Part shown: positions 26,231 to 33,954 of the stretch, in pieces | Position numbering within the stretch: the stretch's first letter is position 1 | Layout: each line of letters opens with the position of its first letter | DNA from: Bacillota bacterium | GTDB taxonomy: Bacteria; Bacillota; Negativicutes; Sporomusales; Sporomusaceae | Reading direction: 5' to 3' | DNA: 48,534 nt | NCBI GenBank assembly: GCA_017889705.1 | Contig: JAGGAB010000028.1 | Span: 1 to 48,534, forward strand | Made by a program: the position numbers and the translations under genes | Notes under the pieces: model-generated | What the model was told of the DNA's origin: nothing | Seen by the model: only the letters and a program-made list of their open reading frames with translations | Database searches by the model: none

Positions 26231-27101
26231 AGCGACATCTCCCCTCTGCTTGTTCCCATGCGCTCATTAATCCCCGAAATACAATAACCTGTGCCAGGCG
26301 TTTACGATAATTTGCTGTGCAGCGTATATCGTCAATTGGTTTAATCAATTGTGCGGCTCTTGCCCCAGCCTGGGCAAACAACTCTTTTTCAGCCGGTTTG
26401 CCGACAAGCCATTTTTCCAGTTCGTATAACCGAATGGGAGTTGGCGCCACAGAGCCAAACGCAATTCTCACATCATTAATAACACCATCTGCCAGCTTTA
26501 ACCATATGGCGGCATTAACCATCGCAATCGCCAATGCTTTTCTTTTACCGAACTTCAGAAAGGCAGCTCCTTCATTACGCTGCACTGGCCGAATCTTGAT
26601 CCGCGAAATAAATTGTCCAGGCAGCAAACAAGTCTTCCCCGGACCTTTAAACACATCTGCCAGCGGTACATGCCGCCTGCCGCTTTGATCACTGATTTCT
26701 ACACTGGCATTAAGCGCCAGCAAGGCAGGCACAGTGTCAGCCGCCGGTGATGCATTGCAAATATTGCCGCCAACCGTTCCTTTATTGCGGATTTGCGGCG
26801 AACCTACCTGACTTGCCGCTTCTGCCAATACCCCGGCCTTTTCCAGAATCAGCCTAGATTGGGTTAACGCCGTGTGGCTGACAGCCGAACCAATCCACAG
26901 ATAGCCGTCTATTTCGGCTATTTCCTTTAAATCGCCGATTTCATTTATATCTACAACTGCTTGCGGCATTGGGCGCAGCAACTTTTCCTTCATCTTCACC
27001 AACAAATCCGTGCCGCCGGCAAGTACAGCATAGTTTTGTAAACTACTCAGAGTGTCTAGTAGTGACTGCATGTTTTTCGGATTATAATAAGCAAATTCCA
27101 T
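26223..27101 (-). CDS. ndhF: Nicotinate dehydrogenase, FAD subunit
   Basis: 292 aa, CO dehydrogenase/xanthine dehydrogenase FAD-subunit family. Delivers electrons to NAD(P)+. Seen: 'YAVLAGGTDLLVKMKEK' (about residues 28-44) and 'GTVGGNICNASPAADTVPAL', the two FAD pyrophosphate-binding loops, followed by the small C-terminal domain. It is the first gene of the operon; ATG 27101 follows AAGGGATG, and a sigma-54 promoter lies about 40 bp upstream. Xanthine dehydrogenase is the sequence-only alternative for the whole ndhFSL set; the pathway genes downstream favour nicotinate. Confidence 0.92.
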   Translation of the reverse strand: MEFAYYNPKNMQSLLDTLSSLQNYAVLAGGTDLLVKMKEKLLRPMPQAVVDINEIGDLKEIAEIDGYLWIGSAVSHTALTQSRLILEKAGVLAEAASQVGSPQIRNKGTVGGNICNASPAADTVPALLALNASVEISDQSGRRHVPLADVFKGPGKTCLLPGQFISRIKIRPVQRNEGAAFLKFGKRKALAIAMVNAAIWLKLADGVINDVRIAFGSVAPTPIRLYELEKWLVGKPAEKELFAQAGARAAQLIKPIDDIRCTANYRKRLAQVIVFRGLMSAWEQAEGRCRCE

Positions 27102-27140
27102 AAGTGGTTCATCCCTTCGAGTTTACTTAGTAATATATAA

Positions 27141-27157
27141 TGCAATAACCATGCCAA
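27141..27157 (-). promoter_or_regulatory. Sigma-54 (-24/-12) promoter of the ndh operon
   Basis: Minus strand reads TTGGCATG-GTTA-TTGCA, against the consensus TTGGCACG-N4-TTGC[AT]. The invariant GG and GC are exactly ten bases apart; one base differs (C to T). The expected transcript start is near 27129, giving a leader of about 28 nt that just holds the ndhF ribosome site. The activator gene next door carries the sigma-54 contact motif, which supports the call. Confidence 0.85.
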
Positions 27158-27193
27158 TTGTTTTATACCGGCATTAATTCGTAAACTTTCTTT

Positions 27194-27238
27194 AAAATAC
27201 GCTTTTTTTGTCATACTTTTATATAAAAAGCGTATTTT
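27194..27238 (-). promoter_or_regulatory. Candidate enhancer (activator-binding inverted repeat)
   Basis: Perfect 14-bp inverted repeat AAAATACGCTTTTT (27194-27207) and AAAAAGCGTATTTT (27225-27238) with a 17-bp centre. It lies about 65-110 bp upstream of the predicted transcription start, the usual place for a sigma-54 activator site. Alternatively it could form an RNA hairpin, but it is not directly behind any gene. Confidence 0.65.
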
Positions 27239-27303
27239 TTGAACCAGTTTCCATTATTCATATCTCCCCGTAACCACTTAGTAAATTACAAGCCCGTAAA
27301 TAA

Positions 27304-27339
27304 AATAAAATGCATTTCATTACTGAAATGCATTTTATT
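27304..27339 (-). terminator. Palindrome after the regulator gene, probable terminator
   Basis: Perfect 16-bp arms AATAAAATGCATTTCA and TGAAATGCATTTTATT with a TTAC loop, followed on the minus strand by TTATTTAC. It is 80 bp past the regulator stop, so an AT-rich terminator is likely. A second activator or repressor site for the ndh operon remains possible. Confidence 0.5.
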
Positions 27340-27418
27340 AGTAATTGCCAGAAACCACTTTGTATTCTGAGTTAAACGTATTCCATTTTTGCAATGCCTC
27401 ATTCATACTCGCAATTCA

Positions 27419-29017
27419 CTATAAGCAAGTTACATTAACACTTGTTTCAATACCTAATTCGACCATCTTGCGCCACAATGTTGTTGTACTAATCCCTAAT
27501 GCTTTAGCAGCCTCTTTTTTTGCTCCACCAGACTGTGTAAGCGCCCAGGTAATTGATTTTCTCTCTACTGCAGCAACCGCATCAGCCAGCGTGCCGACAA
27601 ATTGCTGATCGTCCTGCAGCTCCGTGTTTTGTATATACTGTGGTAAATGACCAATTCCAATTGTACTTTCATTAATACTGACAATATTCATGATATATTC
27701 AATACAATTCTTTAATTCACGAACATTCCCCGGCCAGGAATAGCGACATAACTGACGAATGGCCTGATCGGAAACACCGGTTACAAATTTCCCCATCAAA
27801 TTATTAAATTCATTAATCAGTGCCTTAACCAACGCCGGGATATCTTCTGCCCGTTCACGCAAAGGCGGAACTTTGAGCTCAACGACATTTAAGCGGTAAT
27901 ACAGATCATTTCGAAACGATCCGTTGTTTATCATCTCAATCAAATCCCGATTAGTTGAGGCAATTACCCTTACGTCAATACGTAGTGGTTTACTGCCTCC
28001 GATTCTGGTAACCTCGCGCTCCTGTAACACCCGTAGCAACTTGCTCTGCAGATTAAAATCCATTTCACTGATTTCATCTAAAAATATCGTGCCGCCATTG
28101 GCCTGTTCAAAGGCTCCAGGACTCCCCTTTTTTTTCGCACCGGTAAACGCCCCTTCCTCATAACCAAAAAAACAACTCTCAATCAGCGACTCAGGTAAAG
28201 CACCGCAATTGATGGCAATGAACGGTTTACTGCGTCTGTCGCTGGCATTGTGAATAGATTGGGCAAACAGTTCCTTGCCTGTCCCGGTCTCGCCGGAGAT
28301 AATAATCGAAGATATTCCTTTTGCAACAAAAGCCGCTCTGCTTTTTATCTTGTCGATTGCTTCGCTCGAACCAATAATATCGGAGAAATTATAACGGGCA
28401 TATTGGAATTTCTTAACCTCTTCCATTAATTTTTGTTGTCGCTGCACACCTTGTTCGTTGTTAAATCCAAAACCAAATTTTTTCGTTATTGGAATACGCA
28501 CAGCCACAGCTCCTAGCCCGGATATAGACTCACCAATTACCGGCCGTTGACTTGCAATTGCCTGCTGAGCGGCAACACTTACCTTTCCTATATAATTGAC
28601 ATTGGTTTGCCCGTCAACTCCGACACTGGCAACTCTTCTTCCCTCTTCATTAAAAAGTACAGCTTCTCCGCCTGCCACACGGGCTATGAATGGCAATGCC
28701 TGTTTCAGCGATTCTTCTAACTCCAATTCGCCTTTCAAACGTTCAAAATTGCTTGCTGCCAAAACATAATCTCCCACCGGTAAACTCCAGGCTTCAGCAC
28801 CCTCGGTAATTTGCGACGGCCCTACACCGACACTGCCCAAAGCACCAGCCTCTTTTGCCAAGTTATATACTTTGCCTTTTAATGATTCTACTTCCCGGCC
28901 CTGCGAATCAACCGTTTTGATTCTAACACCGTCTTTATCCGTGAGAGTTGCATAACCGCCGGTAATACGCGCTATAGGTGGAAGCGATTGCAACAGACAT
29001 TCCTTTAATTCCAACAT
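27419..29017 (-). CDS. Sigma-54-dependent activator of the nicotinate operon
   Basis: 532 aa. Residues 8-52 and 104-147 are two copies of one unit, with 'SLPPIARITGGYATLTDKDG' matching 'ALPFIARVAGGEAVLFNEEG'; this duplicated input region is not a PAS, GAF or receiver domain that I recognise. Then comes an AAA+ domain: Walker A 'GETGTGKE' (242-249), the sigma-54 contact 'GAFTGA' (289-294) and Walker B 'GGTIFLDEIS'. A Fis-type helix-turn-helix ends it ('KKEAAKALGISTTTLWRKM'). ATG 29017 follows GAGGTG; longer readings to 29047 lack a site. It is next to, and reads toward, the ndh promoter, so a nicotinate- or intermediate-responsive activator is inferred. Confidence 0.9.
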   Translation of the reverse strand: MLELKECLLQSLPPIARITGGYATLTDKDGVRIKTVDSQGREVESLKGKVYNLAKEAGALGSVGVGPSQITEGAEAWSLPVGDYVLAASNFERLKGELELEESLKQALPFIARVAGGEAVLFNEEGRRVASVGVDGQTNVNYIGKVSVAAQQAIASQRPVIGESISGLGAVAVRIPITKKFGFGFNNEQGVQRQQKLMEEVKKFQYARYNFSDIIGSSEAIDKIKSRAAFVAKGISSIIISGETGTGKELFAQSIHNASDRRSKPFIAINCGALPESLIESCFFGYEEGAFTGAKKKGSPGAFEQANGGTIFLDEISEMDFNLQSKLLRVLQEREVTRIGGSKPLRIDVRVIASTNRDLIEMINNGSFRNDLYYRLNVVELKVPPLRERAEDIPALVKALINEFNNLMGKFVTGVSDQAIRQLCRYSWPGNVRELKNCIEYIMNIVSINESTIGIGHLPQYIQNTELQDDQQFVGTLADAVAAVERKSITWALTQSGGAKKEAAKALGISTTTLWRKMVELGIETSVNVTCL

Positions 29018-29141
29018 AGTAACCACCTCATTTGCATATTGCACCAAATAATAACCAAATACTTCTTATCATTTAATTTTATTACAAAAATGGTACTTTA
29101 TGTTATTATCGAGAAAAATTTGTAAAAGCACAATATCAGAT

Positions 29142-29180
29142 TAAAAAAACAAGACTTTCCCAGTAATCTAGGAAAGTCTT
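29142..29180 (-). terminator. Terminator after the UroD-like gene
   Basis: Perfect 10-bp stem AAGACTTTCC/GGAAAGTCTT with a 10-nt loop, followed on the minus strand by GTTTTTTTAATC. It separates the UroD-like gene from the regulator transcript. Confidence 0.82.
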
Positions 29181-29280
29181 CGCTGACTTATTTTGTGTAA
29201 TTTAATTGTTATCATAATAAATTATAAAAGGGCGCCCTGTCAAGATGACAAGACACCCCTAACTGCAGATGCTTTTTGTC

Positions 29281-30186
29281 TTAGCAAACCGTCTGTCGTT
29301 TTGCAATTTCATAAACGGCCTTTACGTTCTCTAGCCGCATATTCTCAAAAAGACCGCTGCTGGTACCAAAAATCAGTCCGCTATTGCCGCCGGCAGCCTT
29401 AACAATCTGGGTTACTGTTTGTTCAAGCTGGCTTACACTGCGTGGTTCAATGAGTTCTGCCGGGTCCAAATTACCCCACAAGCAAAGCCTAGCACCATAC
29501 TGCCGCTTTACTTCACCGATATTCATGCCAGCTAATTTCTCAATACACTGTAGCCCGTCAAAGCCGGCATCCACAACATCCTCAAGCATCATTGTCAGGT
29601 TACCGTCAGAATGAAAGAAGACCGGCAAACCCAGCTTATGGGCAGATTCAACCTGTGCTGTGAGCGAAGGAAAAATAAGTTTCCGCAGCAACGCAGGCCT
29701 GGCGATCACACCCTGATTATAGGCAATGTCGTCTGCCAGGAGAATACCGTTGATGCCGCTTGCGGCCAATCGCTCAATCAGCGCGATATTCAAGGTCTCA
29801 ACAGCAGCCACCAACTCGCAAAATGCCGGAGTTGAGCGCGCCATTTGCATTAACATCTGCTCAAAACCAAGAATCTTCCCGGACCAGCCCATCGGACCAT
29901 CCAGGACGGCAAAAGTAAATAAATCGCTGTTTACCCAGTCATGTATATCGTCAAATACAACTTCCCCGGCAACGGGAACGCTTGGCAGAGCACTATTGCA
30001 CACAGGCTGCAGACAAATGGCATCAAGGCCCAGGGCATCGACAAAGGCCAGCCGCTCGGCAAACCCGACAGCCGCCCGACCAGCCACGGTTTGTATCAGT
30101 TTATCGTTAATGATAAGCTCGGCACAGGGCACCTGATCAACTGGCAAATGCTTAATGGCATGTTCTACTCTTGTTCTTTTGTTCAT
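29281..30186 (-). CDS. Uroporphyrinogen decarboxylase-superfamily protein
   Basis: 301 aa with the (beta/alpha)8 UroD/MtaA-like fold. Seen: 'DGPMGWSGKILGFEQML', 'LADDIAYNQGVIARPALL', 'LPVFFHSDGNLTMMLEDVVD' and 'LCLWGNLDPAEL'. In methylcobamide:coenzyme M methyltransferases the equivalent of 'HSDGN' is usually H-x-C-G with a zinc-binding Cys; here Cys is replaced by Asp, so a classical zinc thiol-methyltransferase is unlikely. Such proteins are common in anaerobes with corrinoid methyl transfer and are mostly uncharacterised. Start ATG 30186 follows AAGGGG. A terminator separates it from the nicotinate regulator, so a functional link is not shown. Confidence 0.8.
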   Translation of the reverse strand: MNKRTRVEHAIKHLPVDQVPCAELIINDKLIQTVAGRAAVGFAERLAFVDALGLDAICLQPVCNSALPSVPVAGEVVFDDIHDWVNSDLFTFAVLDGPMGWSGKILGFEQMLMQMARSTPAFCELVAAVETLNIALIERLAASGINGILLADDIAYNQGVIARPALLRKLIFPSLTAQVESAHKLGLPVFFHSDGNLTMMLEDVVDAGFDGLQCIEKLAGMNIGEVKRQYGARLCLWGNLDPAELIEPRSVSQLEQTVTQIVKAAGGNSGLIFGTSSGLFENMRLENVKAVYEIAKRQTVC

Positions 30187-30411
30187 ATTACCCCTTACTG
30201 TTAATTTATTTTTTCCTAAAACTAGCGCACCATTATAACTTATAAAACAAATTCTTCATCAGCCTATTTCTTCCTGCCTCAGTTATCCCATAATACATGG
30301 GGACTTAATTTAGACGGCAGGCTAACACGGTCTGCACAGACGGAAGTATCATAGTAAGTTACTCCCCAAATAAAAACCTAAAGAATTCGCTATCTATAAG
30401 CAAATAATGTG

Positions 30412-30440
30412 TTGACTACTTATTCCTTCAATGATATAAT
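30412..30440 (+). promoter_or_regulatory. Sigma-A promoter of the CarD gene
   Basis: TTGACT and TATAAT separated by exactly 17 bp, near-perfect consensus, about 70 bp upstream of the carD start. The preceding part of the 30187-30410 gap contains a GGGGA.../...TCCCC-closed segment (30299-30367) discussed as a finding, and no gene. Confidence 0.8.
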
Positions 30441-30510
30441 ATAGAATTTTATTTGATTTTTTCCTTCTGATGTGTTATACTCAATAGTATCGCGACTAGG
30501 GGGTGACTTC

Positions 30511-30996
30511 ATGTTTCAGGTTGGTGATAAGATTTTTTATCCGATGCATGGCGGGGGTATTATTGAACGGATTGAGGAAAAAGAAATTTTCGGTCAAACA
30601 CAAGTGTATTATGTTGTAAATATACCTCATAGAAACATGCAGGTAATGCTCCCCTTTGATAAGACAGAACAACTGGGGATGCGTCCGATTGTAGGTCCTG
30701 ACCAGCTAGACGACGTACTGAGTTCTTTTCACAGCGTTGAGCCCGAAGCCACGCCGATGAATGACACACAAAGACAGCGGCTGAACATGAGCAAAATAAA
30801 GTCAGGTGACATCTACGAAGAAGTTGCGGTTATCCGCGATTTACTCCGCATCAAAAACAAGCGTAAACTGGGAATGGCCGACAAAAACATGCTTGATAAT
30901 GCCAGGCAGATTTTAATCAGTGAGGTTGTCCTGGTAAAAGACATTCCCCATGAACAAGCTACGCATTTGCTAGACCAGCTTTGTGATTTTTCTTGA
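30511..30996 (+). CDS. CarD/CdnL-family RNA polymerase-binding regulator
   Basis: 161 aa. Residues 1-60 are the CarD/TRCF RNAP-interaction (Tudor-like) domain: 'FQVGDKIFYPMHGGGIIERI' and 'YYVVNIPHRNMQVMLPFD'. The C-terminal half is helical and basic, as in CdnL-type proteins that bind the upstream edge of promoter DNA. It lacks helicase motifs, so it is a stand-alone CarD rather than part of Mfd. An upstream in-frame start at 30472 has no ribosome site; ATG 30511 follows AGGGGGTG. Strong constitutive-looking promoter upstream and a strong terminator downstream. Confidence 0.9.
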   Translation: MFQVGDKIFYPMHGGGIIERIEEKEIFGQTQVYYVVNIPHRNMQVMLPFDKTEQLGMRPIVGPDQLDDVLSSFHSVEPEATPMNDTQRQRLNMSKIKSGDIYEEVAVIRDLLRIKNKRKLGMADKNMLDNARQILISEVVLVKDIPHEQATHLLDQLCDFS

Positions 30997-31010
30997 ATAT
31001 GACTGCAAAT

Positions 31011-31050
31011 AATAAAACACCCCATGCTCAAAAGCATGGGGTGTTTTATT
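31011..31050. terminator. Bidirectional terminator between convergent genes
   Basis: Perfect 17-bp arms AATAAAACACCCCATGC/GCATGGGGTGTTTTATT around TCAAAA, with A and T runs at the ends. It serves carD (plus) and the phosphoesterase gene (minus). Confidence 0.92.
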
Positions 31051-31059
31051 GCCTGGCAA

Positions 31060-32319
31060 CTACTTAGAAATGACCCAGCTATCAATAAGTGCACCGCTTT
31101 GCTTAAATGCTTTCACCACAAGAGCAGTCTGTTCCACTTCAACAGTCAGATAATTAGGCTCGTCCTGTGGATTATAGAAAAACTCATGCCAGTCTTTCGC
31201 CAGCAAGTTCCGATAGGTTTTCGTACCGCTCCGCCCGGCCGCGACATAAACCGTTCCTTTCTGGGAACTATCGGTGATCATCCCGCCATAAAGGGGATAT
31301 GTCCGGGCATACGCATGGTCATGACCGGTAAAGACCAGATCAACATGGTATTTGTCAAAGATCGGACCAAATGTTCCGCGGATATTGACATCGCCTTCCC
31401 CATCCTTGTTGTTATAGAGCGGGCGATGGATAAAACCGATCTTCCATTTTTTTCGGGTAGTTTGCAAATCACGTTCCAGCCAGACTTTCTGGCGTTCCAG
31501 CATATCAGGCACAAAGGCATGCTGCTCGCCTTCCTGACTGTCCAGCATAACAAAATGGACATTGCCATAGTCAAAGGAATATACCTGCCCCTTGAGGTTA
31601 TCCGGGCCATTTAGCGGCAATTTTAATTGAGCGGTAAACAATACCGGCATAGAAAACTGGCGCTGCGGCGTATAGGATTCATGATTGCCGGTAACAGGCA
31701 TAACCGGAATTGTATCCACAACCCCTTGAGCACCGCTAAACCAGGCGTTCCACTGGGCATAATCCTGGCCTACGTCGACAAGGTCGCCGACATTAGCAAA
31801 GAAAGCAGCATTAGGATTAGCCTGATAAGCTGTATGCAAGGTAGTTCCCCAAACGCCATAATTAACGCTTTGCGAATCGCCAAACACCAGGAAGGAAAAC
31901 GCCTTCGGCACTGATGGCGCCGTAACAAAATACCGCGACTCACTCCAGCTATTGGGGGTGCCGACACGGTAGACATATCGAGTCTCAGGCTTAAGCCCTG
32001 TTAATGTGGCCGAATGAGTGGCCATGTCGCCGATATTAGTATAAAGCGCTTCCACTCCGGCAGTTATTGTTATTGCTCGTTCCGGGAATAACCGCTCATT
32101 CACCGCCTCGGCATACTGCACTTGCCCACCGACCTCGTCAGCTGCCGTTCGCCAGGTTATAGTCTGCGTGGTTTGGGGATCATCTGCCCAGGTCAGGGTA
32201 ATATGATCTGGTACAGCACCAGCGCCAATAGTTATTGGTGACAGAAAAATCGATGAACTGCCCAGCAGTAAAACAACAACTAGAAAAAAGATGTGTAAAA
32301 AGAGCTTTGGTTTTCTCAT
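31060..32319 (-). CDS. Exported purple-acid-phosphatase-like metallophosphoesterase
   Basis: 419 aa. An N-terminal signal or anchor (LFLHIFFLVVVLLLGSSS) is followed by a fibronectin-III-like domain, 'ITLTWADDPQTTQTITWRT', as in purple acid phosphatases, then the calcineurin-like domain: 'LVFGDSQS', 'NVGDLVDVG', 'PVTGNHES', 'GFIHRPLYNNKD' and 'VFTGHDHAYART', giving all the usual dinuclear-metal ligands. Likely hydrolyses phosphomonoesters or diesters outside the inner membrane. ATG 32319 with GGTGA five bases before is preferred over an in-frame GTG at 32328. No phosphate-starvation site was recognised upstream. Confidence 0.87.
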   Translation of the reverse strand: MRKPKLFLHIFFLVVVLLLGSSSIFLSPITIGAGAVPDHITLTWADDPQTTQTITWRTAADEVGGQVQYAEAVNERLFPERAITITAGVEALYTNIGDMATHSATLTGLKPETRYVYRVGTPNSWSESRYFVTAPSVPKAFSFLVFGDSQSVNYGVWGTTLHTAYQANPNAAFFANVGDLVDVGQDYAQWNAWFSGAQGVVDTIPVMPVTGNHESYTPQRQFSMPVLFTAQLKLPLNGPDNLKGQVYSFDYGNVHFVMLDSQEGEQHAFVPDMLERQKVWLERDLQTTRKKWKIGFIHRPLYNNKDGEGDVNIRGTFGPIFDKYHVDLVFTGHDHAYARTYPLYGGMITDSSQKGTVYVAAGRSGTKTYRNLLAKDWHEFFYNPQDEPNYLTVEVEQTALVVKAFKQSGALIDSWVISK

Positions 32320-32374
32320 CAAATTCACCGACCTTTTATTAATACCCTCTGAAAAACACTATACTCACAATAGC

Positions 32375-33835
32375 TTATTTCGCCGTACTTGGCAAGCAAA
32401 ACCGCGCAATAATCTCACCCAAAAGCTTAATCCCCTGCAGAATCTGCGCCGAGCCAGCCACTGCAAAACTAAGCCTAATAAACCGGTCAGGCGCTTGCCG
32501 CGGAAAAAATGCCGTTCCTGGTGTCAGCAGCAGCCCCTGAGCTTCTGCCTCTGCCACAACCTGCCTGGCAGATACCCCTTCCGGCAACGCCAACCAGCAG
32601 GTCAGCCCACCTCGGGGTCGATGACAGGTTACTGTCGGCGGCACAAACTGCTCAATAGCCGCCAGCGTTGTTTGGTACCGTTCTAGGTAAATGCGGCGAA
32701 TGGCAGCAATATGCTGCAGCCAGATACCTTTGCGCAAATAAAGGTCAAAAGCGCGCTGGGTCAGACCTGATGTAGAAATATCGGAATTGTGCTTACTGGC
32801 CATCACTCTTGTTGCCACCGACGGCGGCATTAATAGAAAAGCCAGCCTGAGACCAGGCATAAATATTTTTGAAAAGCTCTTTAGATAAATAACCCGCTGA
32901 TCCCGGTCCAGTGCCTTTAAAGGCGCTAACGGCACATTGGAAACATCCAGTTCACTAATATAGTCATCTTCTAAAATCATGGCGTTATACCGCCGGGCAA
33001 GACCGATTAATCGGTTCCTTTTGGCAATCGAATAGGAATACCCGGTGGGATTTTGAATATTGGCCATTACATAAATAAGCTTAGGACGAAATGTTCTGAT
33101 TTTAGTCTCAAGTTCTCGAATATCCATCCCGTCATTTTCCATATTGATTTCGATAATTTTTGCGCCCCGGGAGCGAAAGGCTGCGATCGCCCCAGGATAG
33201 GTGGGGTTTTCGGTAAATACATAATCGCCGTAATTTAAGAGGCTCTTAGCCACAATATCAATCCCCTGCTGCGCTCCGGAAATGATCTGCACATTATCAG
33301 CCTGCGCCCTGACGCCCTGGTCTTTCAAATACCTGGCAATCGACTGCCGCAAAGGCAAAAAGCCCTGACTATCCTGGTAACTGAACGCATTTCCCTGATC
33401 CCTGTCCAACACCTCAATCAGTACACTTTTAAAATCATCAATTGGTAGTAAATCCGGCGGCGGCATCACAGTCGCAAAATCAAGACAATTATGAGGTACA
33501 ACCGCCTTAGGCACAACTGCTTCAAATTCGGCTTCCAATGCCGGCGGTTGACAATTATCCTCGCTGTCGCCGCTGATTTCAGCTACATAACTGCCACTGC
33601 CGCTGCGAGAAAAGATATAGCCATTTTGCTCCAAGAGTTTATAGGCACTTACCACTGTACCGGGATTAACCTGAAGATATGCCGCCAGTTTGCGTACAGG
33701 CGGCAGCAAATACCCATGACTCAATTTCCCGTTTATAATGAGTTCCCTCAACGCATCATACAATTGGACATACAGCGATATTTTATTCTCTCGGCTTAAT
33801 TGTATCGATACGAAATTCAAAAATTCTTGGCTCAT
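32375..33835 (-). CDS. pdxR: MocR/PdxR-type PLP-dependent regulator
   Basis: 486 aa. N-terminal GntR winged helix ('LYVQLYDALRELIINGKLSH', 'PPVRKLAAYLQVNPGTVVSA') joined to a type-I aminotransferase-like domain with the PLP Lys in 'YLKSFSKIFMPGLRLAFLL'. MocR proteins of this type sense pyridoxal phosphate and often control pdxS-pdxT. Here it is divergent from pdxST, with a TTGTACCAA/TTGGTACAA dyad between, so regulation of B6 synthesis is the likely job. By sequence alone an uncharacterised aminotransferase-regulator would be the fallback. Confidence 0.88.
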   Translation of the reverse strand: MSQEFLNFVSIQLSRENKISLYVQLYDALRELIINGKLSHGYLLPPVRKLAAYLQVNPGTVVSAYKLLEQNGYIFSRSGSGSYVAEISGDSEDNCQPPALEAEFEAVVPKAVVPHNCLDFATVMPPPDLLPIDDFKSVLIEVLDRDQGNAFSYQDSQGFLPLRQSIARYLKDQGVRAQADNVQIISGAQQGIDIVAKSLLNYGDYVFTENPTYPGAIAAFRSRGAKIIEINMENDGMDIRELETKIRTFRPKLIYVMANIQNPTGYSYSIAKRNRLIGLARRYNAMILEDDYISELDVSNVPLAPLKALDRDQRVIYLKSFSKIFMPGLRLAFLLMPPSVATRVMASKHNSDISTSGLTQRAFDLYLRKGIWLQHIAAIRRIYLERYQTTLAAIEQFVPPTVTCHRPRGGLTCWLALPEGVSARQVVAEAEAQGLLLTPGTAFFPRQAPDRFIRLSFAVAGSAQILQGIKLLGEIIARFCLPSTAK

Positions 33836-33875
33836 CTTGAATCCCTCTTATTACCCTGTTATAATTACAAAAATT

Positions 33876-33908
33876 TTGTACCAAAACCAAATAATTGTAT
33901 TGGTACAA
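33876..33908. promoter_or_regulatory. Candidate PdxR operator
   Basis: Inverted repeat TTGTACCAA (33876-33884) and TTGGTACAA (33900-33908), 24 bp between equivalent points, plus an overlapping ATTGTA/TACAAT pair at 33894-33909. It is the centre of the 119-bp divergent pdxR-pdxS region. Repeated GGTAC half-sites at about 20-bp spacing fit known MocR/PdxR binding modes. Confidence 0.62.
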
Positions 33909-33954
33909 TTATTGTAACACAAATTTTTGCATTTACAAAGAGGAGGACTTTTGC

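Noticed and set aside
23407..27101. Xanthine or purine dehydrogenase as the primary call for ndhFSL
   Set aside because: Sequence motifs do not separate substrates, but no purine catabolic gene is present and all later nicotinate steps are.
29040..29075. Second sigma-54 promoter before the activator gene (TTTGGTGCAATATGCAAA)
   Set aside because: GG and GC are 8 bp apart instead of 10, so the match is not functional by the usual rule.
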